The notes beneath the pieces were generated by a model. That model searched no databases. It had not been told where the DNA came from and saw nothing but the letters and a program-made list of their open reading frames with translations. A program made the translations under genes and the position numbers. Positions 1 to 8,953 of a DNA stretch of 64,000 nucleotides are shown one piece after another (position 1 is the first letter of the stretch; each line of letters begins with the position of its first letter). Source of the DNA: Actinobacteria bacterium OK074 (GTDB lineage: Bacteria > Actinomycetota > Actinomycetes > Streptomycetales > Streptomycetaceae); assembly GCA_001298575.1 (NCBI GenBank), contig LJCV01000221.1:37039-101038 (forward strand), written 5' to 3'.

Positions 1-1152
1 AACGGGATGGACGCCACCGGCGGCGAGGCCCGCCGCCGACACGGCCGCGTGCTGCTCGGCGATGCCGACGTCGTAGACCCGGTCGGGGAACGCCTTGGCG
101 AACTTGTCCAGGCCGACGGGCTGGAGCATGGCGGCGGTGATGGCGACGATGTCGTCGCGCTCCTTGCCGAGTTCGACCATCTCCTGGCCGAAGACGGAGG
201 TCCAGTCGGCACCGGAGGCGGAGATCGGCAGGCCGGTGTCGGGGTGGATCCTGCCGACGGCGTGGAAGCGGTCGGCCTCGTCCTGGAGGGCGGGCTGGTA
301 GCCGCGGCCCTTCTCGGTGAGGCAGTGCACGATGACGGGGCCGCCGAAGCGCTTGGCGCGGGAGAGCGCGGACTCCAGGGCATCGATGTCGTGCCCGTCG
401 ATGGGGCCGACGTACTTCAGGCCGAGGTCCTCGAACATCCCCTGCGGGGCGATGAAGTCCTTCAGCCCCTTCTTGGCGCCGTGCAGGGTGTCGAAGAGCG
501 GCTTGCCGACGACGGGGGTGCGCTCCAGCACCTCCTTCGTCCGGGCCAGGAACCGCTCGTACCCGTCGGTGGTGCGCAGGGTGGCGAGGTGGTTGGCGAG
601 CCCGCCGATGGTGGGCGCGTAGGACCGCTCGTTGTCGTTGACGACGATGACCAGGGGCCGGTCCTTGGCGTCGGCGATGTTGTTGAGAGCCTCCCAGGCC
701 ATGCCGCCGGTCAGGGCGCCGTCACCGATGACGGCGACGACATGGGCGTCGCGTTCGCGGATCTGGTTGGCCTTGGCGAGACCGTCGGCCCAGCCCAGGA
801 CGGTGGAGGCGTGCGAGTTCTCGATGACGTCGTGCTCGGACTCGGCCTGCGAGGGGTAGCCGGAGAGGCCGCCCTTCATCTTCAGCCGCGAGAAGTCCTG
901 GCGGCCGGTGAGCAGCTTGTGCACGTAGGACTGGTGGCCCGTGTCCCACAGGACCTTGTCCTTCGGGGACTCGAAGACCCGGTGCAGGGCGATGGTCAGC
1001 TCGACCACCCCGAGGTTGGGACCCAGGTGTCCGCCGGTCTTGGAGACCTCCTGGACCAGGAAGCTCCGGATCTCCTCCGCCAGCTGGTCCAGCTGCTCCA
1101 GGCTGAGCCGGTCCAGATCGCGCGGTCCCCTGATGCGGGTCAGCAGCGGCAC
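1..1152 (-). CDS. dxs: 1-deoxy-D-xylulose-5-phosphate synthase, N-terminal 384 residues (cut by window edge)
   Basis: Condenses pyruvate and glyceraldehyde-3-phosphate to DXP, the first step of the cytoplasmic MEP isoprenoid pathway, using thiamine diphosphate. The reverse-strand translation begins MPLLTRIRGPRD and carries the TPP-binding GDGALTGG segment and a VIVVNDNERSYAPTIGG stretch typical of Dxs. The family is about 640 residues long, so the C-terminal transketolase part lies outside the window. The start is GTG at 1150-1152, chosen because AAGGAGG lies 6 nt upstream and because the N-terminus matches actinobacterial Dxs. A -10-like TAGACT (plus-strand 1192-1197) lies about 40 nt upstream. 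A hairpin separates the gene from xylH, so it probably has its own promoter. Identification is firm; many Streptomyces carry a second dxs. Confidence 0.95.
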   Translation of the reverse strand, partial: MPLLTRIRGPRDLDRLSLEQLDQLAEEIRSFLVQEVSKTGGHLGPNLGVVELTIALHRVFESPKDKVLWDTGHQSYVHKLLTGRQDFSRLKMKGGLSGYPSQAESEHDVIENSHASTVLGWADGLAKANQIRERDAHVVAVIGDGALTGGMAWEALNNIADAKDRPLVIVVNDNERSYAPTIGGLANHLATLRTTDGYERFLARTKEVLERTPVVGKPLFDTLHGAKKGLKDFIAPQGMFEDLGLKYVGPIDGHDIDALESALSRAKRFGGPVIVHCLTEKGRGYQPALQDEADRFHAVGRIHPDTGLPISASGADWTSVFGQEMVELGKERDDIVAITAAMLQPVGLDKFAKAFPDRVYDVGIAEQHAAVSAAGLAAGGVHPV

Positions 1153-1280
1153 CCGTGCCTCCTTGCAGTAGAGCTGTTGCCGGGCTTGACGAGTCTAGTG
1201 TTCCGCTTCTCCGGGCAACGCCCGGGCGGTGCGACGTACCTCACGCGAACGGCTGTACCCAAGAATGGCCTGGGACATGA

Positions 1281-1314
1281 CTGTGCCCGGCACCGCCGTT
1301 GGTACCGGGCACAG
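1281..1314 (-). terminator. Rho-independent-type hairpin after xylH
   Basis: Perfect 10-bp arms CTGTGCCCGG (1281-1290) and CCGGGCACAG (1305-1314) with a 14-nt loop, 18 bp beyond the xylH stop codon. No U-tract follows, which is usual in Streptomyces. It probably ends the xylFGH transcript and insulates dxs. Confidence 0.65.
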
Positions 1315-1332
1315 GCTTGAGGGGGACGAGCG

Positions 1333-2652
1333 TTACGCGCGTCCGGCCGCCTTCTGGCTCTTGCGGGAGACGGAGTCGATGACCACGGCGCCCAGGAGCA
1401 CCGCACCGGTGATCATGTACTGGATCGACGTGTTCATGTTGAGCAGGTCGAGACCGGTCTGGATCGACTGGATGACCAGCATGCCCAGCAGCGCCGACCA
1501 CACCGTGCCGCGCCCGCCGAAGAGGCTGGTGCCGCCGATGACCGCCGCGGCGATGGCGAGCATCAGCGTGTTGCCGCCACCGGAGGTGAGCGAGGCGCTC
1601 TGCGTCTGCCCGGCGAAGAACATGCCGCCGACCGCCGCGAACCCACCGGCGAGGGCGAACACGATGATCCGCACCATCGACACGTTGATACCGGCACGGC
1701 GCGCCGCCTCGATCCCGCCGCCGACCGCGAACACCTTGCGGCCGAACGGCGTACGCCGCAGCACGAAGTCCACGATCACCAGGCACGCGAGGAAGATCAC
1801 CAGGGCGTTGGACACACCGGAGGAGGAGTTCAGCACGTACGCGGCGACGAACGCGGCCACCGCGAGCGCGCCGACGCGCAGCGCGATCTCGCCGTTGGTG
1901 CGGAAGGGCACCCCGGCGGCCTTGCGGCGGCTCTGCTCGATGAGCGATCCGGCGAGCAGCGAGGCGACCCCGAGGGCGGCCAGCAGATAGGCACCGATGA
2001 CGGCCTGGTCCATGAAGAAGGACCGCTGGCCGAGCAGGTGCACCGGACCGTTGTCCGGGAGGTTGATGGTGCCGCTGGAGCCGAGCAGCCACAGCATCAG
2101 GCCGTTCCAGCCGAGGAAGCCGGCCAGGGTGACGACGAAGGCCGGTACCCCGATCCTGGCGAAGAACCAGCCGTGCAGGGCGCCGATGCCGACACCGATC
2201 AGCAGGGTGAGGATCAGCCCCAGCCAGGGGTTCATGGAGTGGTTGACCACGAACACGGCGAACAGGGTGGACGCCAGACCGCTGACGGAACCGACCGACA
2301 GGTCGATCTCGCCGAGCAGCAGCACGAAGACCAGGCCGATGGCGAGCATGCCGGTGGCCGACAGGTAGAAGCTGATGTTGGACAGGTTCTCGGCGCTGAG
2401 GAACCGGTCGTTCTTCACCTGGAAGATGGTCCAGATGATGATCAGCCCGACGACGACCGGCAGGGAGCCGATCTCGCCGCCCTTGACCTTGCGCTTGAAC
2501 TCGGTCCAGTAGCCCTTGAGGCCCTCTTCACGGACCAGCAGGCGGGGGTCGACGACCGGGACGGGCGCGGCCGTCGGGTCGTCCGCCGGGGCCACCGTGT
2601 TCTGGGGCTCCGGCTCCGCTTCCTTCTTCACGGGGTTGGACGTGTCGCTCAC
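1333..2652 (-). CDS. xylH: Xylose-type sugar ABC transporter, permease subunit
   Basis: 439-residue integral membrane permease of the RbsC/XylH (BPD_transp_2) family, which forms the channel of a sugar importer in the cytoplasmic membrane. After a charged cytoplasmic N-terminus (about residues 1-60, rich in E and P) there are about ten hydrophobic segments. The family signature is visible in the GEIDLSVGSVSGLAS stretch near residue 115 and the FAVGGGIEAARRAGI loop near residue 310. The start is GTG, and its first bases overlap the xylG stop as GTGA, implying translational coupling. Substrate assignment to xylose rests on the gene order rok7B7-xylF-xylG-xylH, known from S. coelicolor; the sequence alone would fit other pentoses. 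Confidence 0.88.
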   Translation of the reverse strand: MSDTSNPVKKEAEPEPQNTVAPADDPTAAPVPVVDPRLLVREEGLKGYWTEFKRKVKGGEIGSLPVVVGLIIIWTIFQVKNDRFLSAENLSNISFYLSATGMLAIGLVFVLLLGEIDLSVGSVSGLASTLFAVFVVNHSMNPWLGLILTLLIGVGIGALHGWFFARIGVPAFVVTLAGFLGWNGLMLWLLGSSGTINLPDNGPVHLLGQRSFFMDQAVIGAYLLAALGVASLLAGSLIEQSRRKAAGVPFRTNGEIALRVGALAVAAFVAAYVLNSSSGVSNALVIFLACLVIVDFVLRRTPFGRKVFAVGGGIEAARRAGINVSMVRIIVFALAGGFAAVGGMFFAGQTQSASLTSGGGNTLMLAIAAAVIGGTSLFGGRGTVWSALLGMLVIQSIQTGLDLLNMNTSIQYMITGAVLLGAVVIDSVSRKSQKAAGRA

Positions 2653-3437
2653 TTTGCCGCCTCCGGGGTGCGCCCCGCACGACGGGTCACGGCGTTGTCC
2701 GTGGCCCCGGTGATCGCGGCGATGATCGTTTCCTGACTGGTGTCCTTCACCGGGAAGGAGCCGTTGTTCTTGCCCAGACGCAGCACGGCGACGGTGTCCG
2801 CGACCGCCTTGACGTCGGCCATGTTGTGGCTGATGAGGATGACGCCCAGGTTGCGCTCGCGCAGCCGCTCGACGAGGTCGAGGACCTGCGCGGTCTGCTC
2901 GACGCCGAGGGCGGCGGTGGGCTCGTCGAGGATGACGACCTTGGGGTCGCCGATCAGCGCGCGGGCAATCGCGACGACCTGGCGCTGACCGCCGGAGAGG
3001 CTGGCGATCGGGATGCGCACACTGGGGATGCGGATGGAGAGCGTGCTCAGCAGTTCGCGCGCGTTCTTCTCCATCGTGACCTCGTCGATGACACCGCGGC
3101 GCAGCAGCTCACGGCCGAGGTACAGATTGCCGACGACATCGAGGTTGTCGCACAGCGCGAGGTCCTGGTAGACGGTCGCGACGCCGAGTCCCTGGGCGTC
3201 GTGCGGCTTGTTGATGCTGACCGGGTTGCCCTCCCACTCGATGACGCCCTCATCGATGGGGTGCACTCCGGCGATCGTCTTGACCAGGGTGGACTTTCCT
3301 GCGCCGTTGTCGCCGACCAGCGCGACCACTTCTCCGGCGTGGACCTCCAGCTCGACATCGGTGAGGGCCTGCACCGCACCGAATCGCTTGGAGACTCCGC
3401 GCAACGCCAGCACGGGCGTAGCGGACACGTGAACCAT
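2649..3437 (-). CDS. xylG: Xylose-type sugar ABC transporter, ATP-binding subunit
   Basis: 262-residue cytoplasmic ATPase powering the XylFH importer. Walker A GDNGAGKST (about residues 42-50), the signature LSGGQRQ (about 146-152) and Walker B VVILDEPTAALG (about 166-177) are all present, followed by an H-loop ISHN. It is about half the length of E. coli XylG and RbsA (about 500 residues) because it has one ATPase domain rather than two fused ones; single-domain subunits are common in actinobacterial pentose importers. The ATG start is at 3435-3437, preceded by AAGGAGATGG. The stop overlaps xylH by 4 bp. Confidence 0.9.
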   Translation of the reverse strand: MVHVSATPVLALRGVSKRFGAVQALTDVELEVHAGEVVALVGDNGAGKSTLVKTIAGVHPIDEGVIEWEGNPVSINKPHDAQGLGVATVYQDLALCDNLDVVGNLYLGRELLRRGVIDEVTMEKNARELLSTLSIRIPSVRIPIASLSGGQRQVVAIARALIGDPKVVILDEPTAALGVEQTAQVLDLVERLRERNLGVILISHNMADVKAVADTVAVLRLGKNNGSFPVKDTSQETIIAAITGATDNAVTRRAGRTPEAAK

Positions 3438-3652
3438 CTCCTTCGCCGCCTGACCGGCGGGGATGCCGCGCTTGTCAAAAGGCGCGGAGGGGTGTGCCGA
3501 GGCCAGGATTCTGGTTGCCCGGGCACTGCTTTACAAGGTGAACATGCGCGCAGCCGACGCCGGTTGGCAACGGCTTCGCCCCGAGGGATCCGTCCGGCGC
3601 CCGCCGCACAGCGGGGTATGAGGGTGCGACGGGCACCGGACAGGCTTCGCGC

Positions 3653-3668
3653 GCCGCCGGACGGCGGC
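3653..3668 (-). promoter_or_regulatory. Intercistronic hairpin between xylF and xylG
   Basis: Self-complementary GCCGCCGGACGGCGGC lies just past the xylF stop, inside a 237-bp gap before xylG. A small GC stem here could stabilise the xylF message or partly terminate it, so that more binding protein than ATPase is made. That role is inference from position; no U-tract is present. Confidence 0.35.
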
Positions 3669-3674
3669 CTGCGG

Positions 3675-4763
3675 CTACTCCAGACCGGCCTTCTTGCAGG
3701 CCGCGGCGTAGTCCGTGGTGCAGATCTGGGCGACGGTGTAGAGACCGTCCTTGACCACGGTGGTCTTGATGTTGTCCTTGGTGAGCGCGACCGGGGTCAG
3801 CAGCTGCGAGGGCACCTTGTTGCCGGAACCGCTGGTCTGCGTCGTGGTGGCCAGGGACTTGATGCTCTTGTCCTCCAGCAGGTTGACGGACAGCTCGGCG
3901 GCGGCGTCGGCCTCCGGCTTGTACGCCTTGTAGATGGTGCTGGACTGGGTGCCGGCGATGATCCGCTGGATACCGGTGAGCTCGGCGTCCTGACCGGTCA
4001 GCGGGGTGTCGGAGATGCCGGCGCCCTTGAGGACGGTGGCGATGCCGCCGGCCATGGCGTCGTTCGCGGAGTAGACGCCCGCGATCTTCTTGGCGCCCAG
4101 CTGGGTGATGGCCGCGGACATCTTCTTGGCGGCGGTCGCGGCGTCCCAGTCACCGGCCTGCTCGTAGGCGACGTCGACCTTGCTGTCGAGGATCTTGTGG
4201 GCGCCCTGCGCGAACAGCGCGGCGTTCGGGTCGGAGGCCAGGCCGTTGATCATGACGACCTTGGACGTCTTGGTGGCCTTGGAGCCCATCGCGTCGAGCA
4301 GGGACTGGCCCTGGAGCTCGCCGACCTTCTCGTTGTCGAAGGAGACGTACGCGGAGACCGGGCCCTGGGCGAGGCGGTCGTAGGCGACGACCTTGATGCC
4401 CTTGTCGACCGCGGCCTGGATGGAGGACTTGATGGCGGCGGCGTCCACGGCGCTGATCGCGATGACCTTGACACCCTTGGTGATCATGCTGCTGACCTGC
4501 TGGGCCTGCGTCGAGGCGCTGCCCGCGGCGTTGGCGTACTCCAGGGTGCAGTCGGAGCACAGGGCCTTGACCTTGGCGTCGAAGTACGGCTTGTCGAACT
4601 TGGCGTACCGGGTGGTGACGCTGTCGGGCAGAAGCAGGCCGATCGACTTGTCCGAGCTGCTGCTGTCGGACTTGTCGTCGCCGGCCTTGCCACAGGCGGC
4701 CGCCGAGATCGCGAGCGCGCTGACGGCGACGGAAACGGCAGCACGACGCATAAGCGTGTTCAC
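3675..4763 (-). CDS. xylF: Xylose-type sugar ABC transporter, substrate-binding lipoprotein
   Basis: 362-residue periplasmic-binding-protein type 1 fold (XylF/RbsB family) that captures the sugar outside the membrane. The N-terminus is a lipoprotein signal: two arginines, a hydrophobic core and the lipobox ISAAAC with the modifiable Cys near residue 24, followed by an S/D-rich linker. Mature features typical of XylF include IGLLLPDSVTTRYAKFD and VKVIAISAVDAAAIKSSI. Two further Cys pairs (CSDC near residue 70; CTTDYAAAC near the C-terminus) could form disulfides. The start is GTG 4761-4763, chosen for GGGAGG 8 nt upstream; an in-frame ATG four codons later is possible. First gene of xylFGH, with a palindrome in its upstream region. 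Confidence 0.9.
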   Translation of the reverse strand: MNTLMRRAAVSVAVSALAISAAACGKAGDDKSDSSSSDKSIGLLLPDSVTTRYAKFDKPYFDAKVKALCSDCTLEYANAAGSASTQAQQVSSMITKGVKVIAISAVDAAAIKSSIQAAVDKGIKVVAYDRLAQGPVSAYVSFDNEKVGELQGQSLLDAMGSKATKTSKVVMINGLASDPNAALFAQGAHKILDSKVDVAYEQAGDWDAATAAKKMSAAITQLGAKKIAGVYSANDAMAGGIATVLKGAGISDTPLTGQDAELTGIQRIIAGTQSSTIYKAYKPEADAAAELSVNLLEDKSIKSLATTTQTSGSGNKVPSQLLTPVALTKDNIKTTVVKDGLYTVAQICTTDYAAACKKAGLE

Positions 4764-4837
4764 TTCAGAAACCTCCCTGACGAGGCCGCGTCGTTGCGGC
4801 CGAGGTGGCTGGAAGTCAACTCGGCCATGCGTGCGAC

Positions 4838-4858
4838 GTCAAGAAGTAAATTCTTAAC
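4838..4858. promoter_or_regulatory. Candidate operator upstream of xylF
   Basis: Inverted repeat GTCAAGAA-N5-TTCTTAAC, with arms matching at 7 of 8 positions, in an AT-rich patch about 75 bp before the xylF start and 27 bp after the rok7B7 stop. ROK-family repressors bind AT-rich inverted repeats near sugar genes, so Rok7B7 is the obvious candidate ligand. Binding is inferred, not shown. Confidence 0.5.
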
Positions 4859-4884
4859 GAGATGGCAACGGCGTCATGCGTTCT

Positions 4885-6084
4885 CTAAGTGAAGGCAGGG
4901 GTCGCCGTCGGAAGCGTGCCGTCCAAAAGGGTCGAATCACCCATCTCGCTGAGTGCGAGGGCGAGTGCTCCGAGCACTTCGGCACGACCTCCCAACGCCC
5001 CTGGCAGCACCGAGAGTTGACGCGCGGCGCTGGGGATCGCATAGCGGCCGACCGACTCCCTGATGGGGCCCAGGACCAGCTCTCCGGCCTCGGCGAGATC
5101 GCCGCCGAGGACCACCCGGCTGGGGTTCAGCAGATTGCAGAGGTTGGCGACTCCACTGCCGATGTGGCGGCCGACGTCGGCGATCACCCGACGGCAGCCC
5201 GGATCACCGTCCCGCGCCAGCCTGACCACGGTCTCCATGGTGAGATCGGTGCCGTGGCTGGAGTGGAGCAGGGGCAGGACGTAACGTGCCGCGGCGAAGG
5301 TCTCCAAGCAGCCTCGGTTGCCGCAGCGACAGACGGGACCGGATTCATCAAGAGTAATATGCCCGATTTCTCCTGCTGTGCCACCCGGGCCGCGGTAGAT
5401 CCGGCCGTCGATCACCAGCCCGGCGCCGACACCGCTGCTGACCTTGATGTACGCCAGGTCCCGCACACCCCGGCCGCTGCCCCACACCAACTCGCCCAGG
5501 GCGCCCAGGTTGGCGTCGTTGTCGACGTGCACGGGAACACCCAGACGGCCGCGCAGCTCTTCGGCCGGACGGGCGCCGATCCAGCCGGGCAGGATGGCGC
5601 TGGAGCCCAGGGTGCCGGACTCGACGTCGATCGGCCCGGGTACGCCCAGGCCCACCCCCGCGACCTTCGCCACCTCCACGCCGGTCGCCTCGATCAGCCG
5701 CCTGACCAGCTCTTCCGCCCGGTCGAAGCCCTGCGCGGCGGAGGCGTCCACATCCAGCGGCTCGGATTCCTCGGCGAGCACCTGGTGGGCGAGGTTGCCG
5801 ACGGCGACGCGCAGGTGGGTGTGGCCGAAGTCGATGCCGATGACGATCCCGGCGTCCCCGCTCAGGCTCACCGCCCGGGCCCGCCGTCCGCCCGCCGAGG
5901 TGGGCGTGACCTCGACGGTTCCGCCGTCCTTGAGCTCGCGCACGATGTTGGAGACCGTGGCCGCCGACAGGCCCGTCGTCCGGGCGATCTCCGCCTGGGT
6001 GAGCGATCCGGCCAGCCGTACGGCGCGGACGACGCGTTCCAGGTTGGCTCGGTGCAGGGACGACTGCGACCCCGGAGTCTCCAC
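4885..6084 (-). CDS. rok7B7: ROK-family transcriptional regulator Rok7B7
   Basis: About 399 residues: an N-terminal winged HTH (LTQAEIARTTGLSAATVSNI) followed by a sugar-kinase-like ROK domain with the phosphate-loop VIGIDFGHTHLRVAVG and the zinc motif CRCGNRGCLE. In S. coelicolor, Rok7B7 (SCO6008 as I recall) affects xylose uptake genes, carbon catabolite repression and antibiotic production; the neighbouring xylFGH and ngcEFG support orthology. I place the start at GTG 6082-6084 because GGGAGG lies 5 nt upstream and the N-terminus then reads VETPGSQSSLHRANL. A longer reading to TTG at 6135 is possible, with a TAGAGT -10 box 7 nt upstream (plus-strand 6143-6148), but TTG leaderless starts are rare. 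The TAGAGT box probably still marks its promoter. Confidence 0.9.
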   Translation of the reverse strand: METPGSQSSLHRANLERVVRAVRLAGSLTQAEIARTTGLSAATVSNIVRELKDGGTVEVTPTSAGGRRARAVSLSGDAGIVIGIDFGHTHLRVAVGNLAHQVLAEESEPLDVDASAAQGFDRAEELVRRLIEATGVEVAKVAGVGLGVPGPIDVESGTLGSSAILPGWIGARPAEELRGRLGVPVHVDNDANLGALGELVWGSGRGVRDLAYIKVSSGVGAGLVIDGRIYRGPGGTAGEIGHITLDESGPVCRCGNRGCLETFAAARYVLPLLHSSHGTDLTMETVVRLARDGDPGCRRVIADVGRHIGSGVANLCNLLNPSRVVLGGDLAEAGELVLGPIRESVGRYAIPSAARQLSVLPGALGGRAEVLGALALALSEMGDSTLLDGTLPTATPAFT

Positions 6085-6125
6085 GACGACCTCCCGCGCG
6101 CGGGACCGCTTCGATGAGGCCCCGT

Positions 6126-6950
6126 CTATGTCCAACTAGTGAACTCTAAGCTGAGCCGTTCGGGTCGCCTCCCGTCAAGAGGTTGAACCGGAACTGGCGG
6201 ACCGCCCCCGCCGGAGTCGCCCGGCTTCGCCATGCGGCAGGCGTTGCCGAGTTCGATGCCCCGGCCGCTGGTGACGCAGGTGTTCTTCGGGTGCGTGCCG
6301 CCGTAGCAGACGTTGGCGTTGTTCCTGATCACGGCGTATCCGCGGGTGATGCCGGTGGTGGCGCCGCCGACCTGGAGGCCCTCCTGGCGCAGGTAGGTGC
6401 CGGCGCTGCCGGAGACCTTGAGGCTGGTGTAGACGTCCTGGTTCGCGCCGCCGGTGGTGTAGTCGTCGGTGATCCCGCCGCAGTGCGCCGCCGTGACCGC
6501 GTAGGGCACCCCGTGGGCGTCCACGACGTTCGCGCCCGAGGTGCACCGGCCCCACTGGTCGTCGATCGCGTCGCCGCCGTAGAACGGGTTGCCGTCGGAG
6601 GAGCGGCTGATCAACGGTGACACCCTGGCCCAGCGCGCCACGACGTCGCCCGGGAGGTGCGCAGGGCCGCCTTCTTGACGGCCGCCGGGGCGGTGGAGCC
6701 GAAGCCACCCGGTCGGACGTCGCATCGTACGCGACCGTGAAGCCGTGCCTGGTCGCCTGCGGGCTCCCCTTGCGGTCGGTCGGCCGCTCGGCGATGCGGC
6801 CGATGACGGCGAGGGTGGCGGCGTCCGGCCGGGTGCGCCGGTCGGCGGCGGCCGAGTCGGGCGTGAAGAGCGCCCCCGCGAGCAACCCGCCGCACGCCGG
6901 CGCCCCGGCCGCGGCGCGCCGCGGCGGATCTCCTGCTGAACATCGGCCAC
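6126..6950 (-). pseudogene. Frameshifted, truncated secreted S1 (trypsin/streptogrisin-like) serine protease
   Basis: Protease-like protein sequence is spread over different reading frames of the minus strand. One frame gives a secretion-signal-like stretch (LLAGALFTPDSAAADRRT) and the pro-region-like TRHGFTVAYDATSD; another gives FGSTAPAAVKKAAL; the longest open frame carries NPFYGGDAI, the catalytic-His motif TAAHCGG and the catalytic-Ser motif PGDSGGGG. Just after GDSGG the sequence changes to unrelated residues and stops near the rok7B7 start, so the C-terminal barrel is missing. At least two frameshifts plus a 3' truncation are needed to explain this. Base-calling error could explain the frameshifts but not the missing end. 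Confidence 0.7.
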
Positions 6951-6987
6951 ATTCTTGTGTCGGCCCGGGTCCCGTCGCCGCCGGGCC

Positions 6988-7941
6988 CTACTTCAGCGCC
7001 CCCGCCGTCAGCCCCTGCACGACCTGCCGCTGGAAGACGATGTACGCCGCCAGGACCGGGATCATCGCCATCACCAGGCCCGCGAACAGGCCCGACCAGT
7101 CGCCCTTGTAGCCCTGGCTGGCGGCGAGTTGGACCAGCCCCTGGGTGAGGACGTGCTTGTCGGGGTCGGTGTTGAGGACCGTGGGCAGCATGTACTGGTT
7201 CCACTGGCCCAGGAAGTTGAAGATGCCCACGCTGATCAGGCCGGGCTTGGCCATCGGCAGCATGATCTGGAAGAACGTCCGGGTGTGCGAGGCCCCGTCG
7301 ACGAACGCCGCCTCCGCGACCGAGGTCGGCAGCGTGCGGAAGAACGACGTCAGGAAGAACACCGTGAACGGCAGCGAGTACGCGATGTAGACCAGGATCA
7401 GCCCGTGGATGGTGTTCAGCAGGCCCATGTTGTTCACGACGTAGAACAGCGGGACCAGCGCCAGCATGATCGGGAAGCTCATGCCGCCGATGAACAGGTA
7501 GTAGATGAACCGGTTGCCCGGGAAGTCGAACCGGGCCAGCACGTACGCCGCCATCGAACCCAGCACGAGTGTGCCGATGAGTGAACCGCCCACCACCAGA
7601 ACGGTGTTGAAGAAGTATTCGCTCATGTGGGCGTCGGTCCAGGCCCGCGCCCAGTTGTCGAAGTGCAGCTTGTCCGGCAGCGCCCAGGGCGAGGTGAAGA
7701 TCGACCTGTCGTCCTTGAACGACGTCATGACCGCCCACAGCAGCGGCATCACGACCATGAACGCCCACACCACGAGGATCCCGTGCGAGAAGGCGTTGAG
7801 GAAGGTGCCCTCGCGCTTCGGCTTCGCGGGCGTGGCGCCCGGGGTGTCGAGCTTGGCAACGGGGGCCTCGGCCGGGGCCGGTACGGCTTCGGAGGCGGCG
7901 GGCTCGGGCATCTCGTCGGTCCCCTCGGTGATCGTCGTCAT
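6988..7941 (-). CDS. ngcG: Sugar ABC transporter permease, NgcG-like (MalG type)
   Basis: 317-residue inner-membrane permease of the MalFG family with six predicted transmembrane helices and the cytoplasmic EAA loop (EAAFVDGASHTRTFFQI, about residues 215-231) that contacts the ATPase. A 45-residue P/E/A-rich cytoplasmic N-terminus precedes the first helix. Together with NgcF and NgcE it should import N-acetylglucosamine and N,N'-diacetylchitobiose; no ATPase gene is in the cluster, which is usual because Streptomyces share the MsiK ATPase (family knowledge). It starts 3 bp after the ngcF stop. The 3' side runs into the decayed protease. Confidence 0.87.
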   Translation of the reverse strand: MTTITEGTDEMPEPAASEAVPAPAEAPVAKLDTPGATPAKPKREGTFLNAFSHGILVVWAFMVVMPLLWAVMTSFKDDRSIFTSPWALPDKLHFDNWARAWTDAHMSEYFFNTVLVVGGSLIGTLVLGSMAAYVLARFDFPGNRFIYYLFIGGMSFPIMLALVPLFYVVNNMGLLNTIHGLILVYIAYSLPFTVFFLTSFFRTLPTSVAEAAFVDGASHTRTFFQIMLPMAKPGLISVGIFNFLGQWNQYMLPTVLNTDPDKHVLTQGLVQLAASQGYKGDWSGLFAGLVMAMIPVLAAYIVFQRQVVQGLTAGALK

Positions 7942-7944
7942 CGG

Positions 7945-8871
7945 TCAGAACTCCAGCCGCTCGCGCCGGCCCAGCCGCATCACGACCGCCGAGAACAGCA
8001 GCGTGACGACGAGCAGGGCGACCCCGATCGTGGTCGCGTACGCGGCCTGACCGTCCCGGAACGCCTTCTGGTACACGTACAGGACCATGACCGTCGTCGA
8101 GTAGTCGGGACCGCCGGGACCGGTCGTCATGATCTGGACGACCGCGAACGACTCGGCGCCCAGGGCGAGGATGCCCATGTAGACGAAGCCGGACTGCACG
8201 GTGTCCCACAGCAGCGGCAGGGTGATCCGGAAGAACGTGGCCGCGCGGCCCGCGCCGTCCAGGAGGGCCGCCTCGTACAGCTCCGCCGGGATCGAGGCCA
8301 TGCCGGCGGAGAACAGGACGACGAAGAAGCCGACCGAGGACCACACCAGGACCGCCATCACCGCCCACAGCGCGAGGCTCGGGTCGCCCAGCCACAGCGG
8401 CTGGACGCTGTCGAGCCCGATGCCGCGCAGCAGGGAGTTGATCGCGCCGCTGTCCGGGTTGTAAGCGAACGCGAAGAGCAACGCGACGATCGCGATCGAC
8501 AGGACCTGCGGGAAGAAGTACACGATCTTGTAGAAGGACGAGCCGCGCACCCCCGTGATGACGGGCCCGCCCTTCCGGTGCCGTCCCCCCACGTTGATCA
8601 TGAAGGAGAGGAAGAGCGCCAGTCCGATCGTCACCAGCGGCAGCACCAACGCGAACAGCAGACTGTGTTCCAGCGATTTCCAGAAGATGTCGTCGTGGAA
8701 CATCCGCGTGTAGTTGTCGAAGCCGACCATTTTGAATTCGGGACTCAGGCCGGTCCAGTCCGTGAAGGAGTAGTAGATGGACTGGACGAACGGCCAGATC
8801 ACGAAGAGCGCGTACAGCCCCAGGGGGACGACCAGGAATCCCGCGATGAACCGGTACTTGCCGTGCTGCAT
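7945..8871 (-). CDS. ngcF: Sugar ABC transporter permease, NgcF-like (MalF type)
   Basis: 308-residue MalF-type permease, partner of NgcG in the membrane. Six hydrophobic segments and an EAA loop (YEAALLDGAGRAATFFRITLP, about residues 198-218, split here as YEAALLDGAG then RAATFFRITLP) are visible. It follows ngcE with an 82-bp gap and precedes ngcG by 3 bp, so the three form one operon read from the promoter at about 10.6 kb. Substrate is inferred from NgcE. Confidence 0.87.
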   Translation of the reverse strand: MQHGKYRFIAGFLVVPLGLYALFVIWPFVQSIYYSFTDWTGLSPEFKMVGFDNYTRMFHDDIFWKSLEHSLLFALVLPLVTIGLALFLSFMINVGGRHRKGGPVITGVRGSSFYKIVYFFPQVLSIAIVALLFAFAYNPDSGAINSLLRGIGLDSVQPLWLGDPSLALWAVMAVLVWSSVGFFVVLFSAGMASIPAELYEAALLDGAGRAATFFRITLPLLWDTVQSGFVYMGILALGAESFAVVQIMTTGPGGPDYSTTVMVLYVYQKAFRDGQAAYATTIGVALLVVTLLFSAVVMRLGRRERLEF

Positions 8872-8953
8872 GTCCTACCGACCCCGAATCTGCGCGCGCT
8901 TGCCGCCGCTGGTGACGGACCTTCGCTGACCAACACCGACATCCCGCCGGCGG

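Noticed and set aside
2826..4892. A 688-codon plus-strand open frame over xylG and xylF.
   Set aside because: Antisense shadow of two well-recognised transporter genes.
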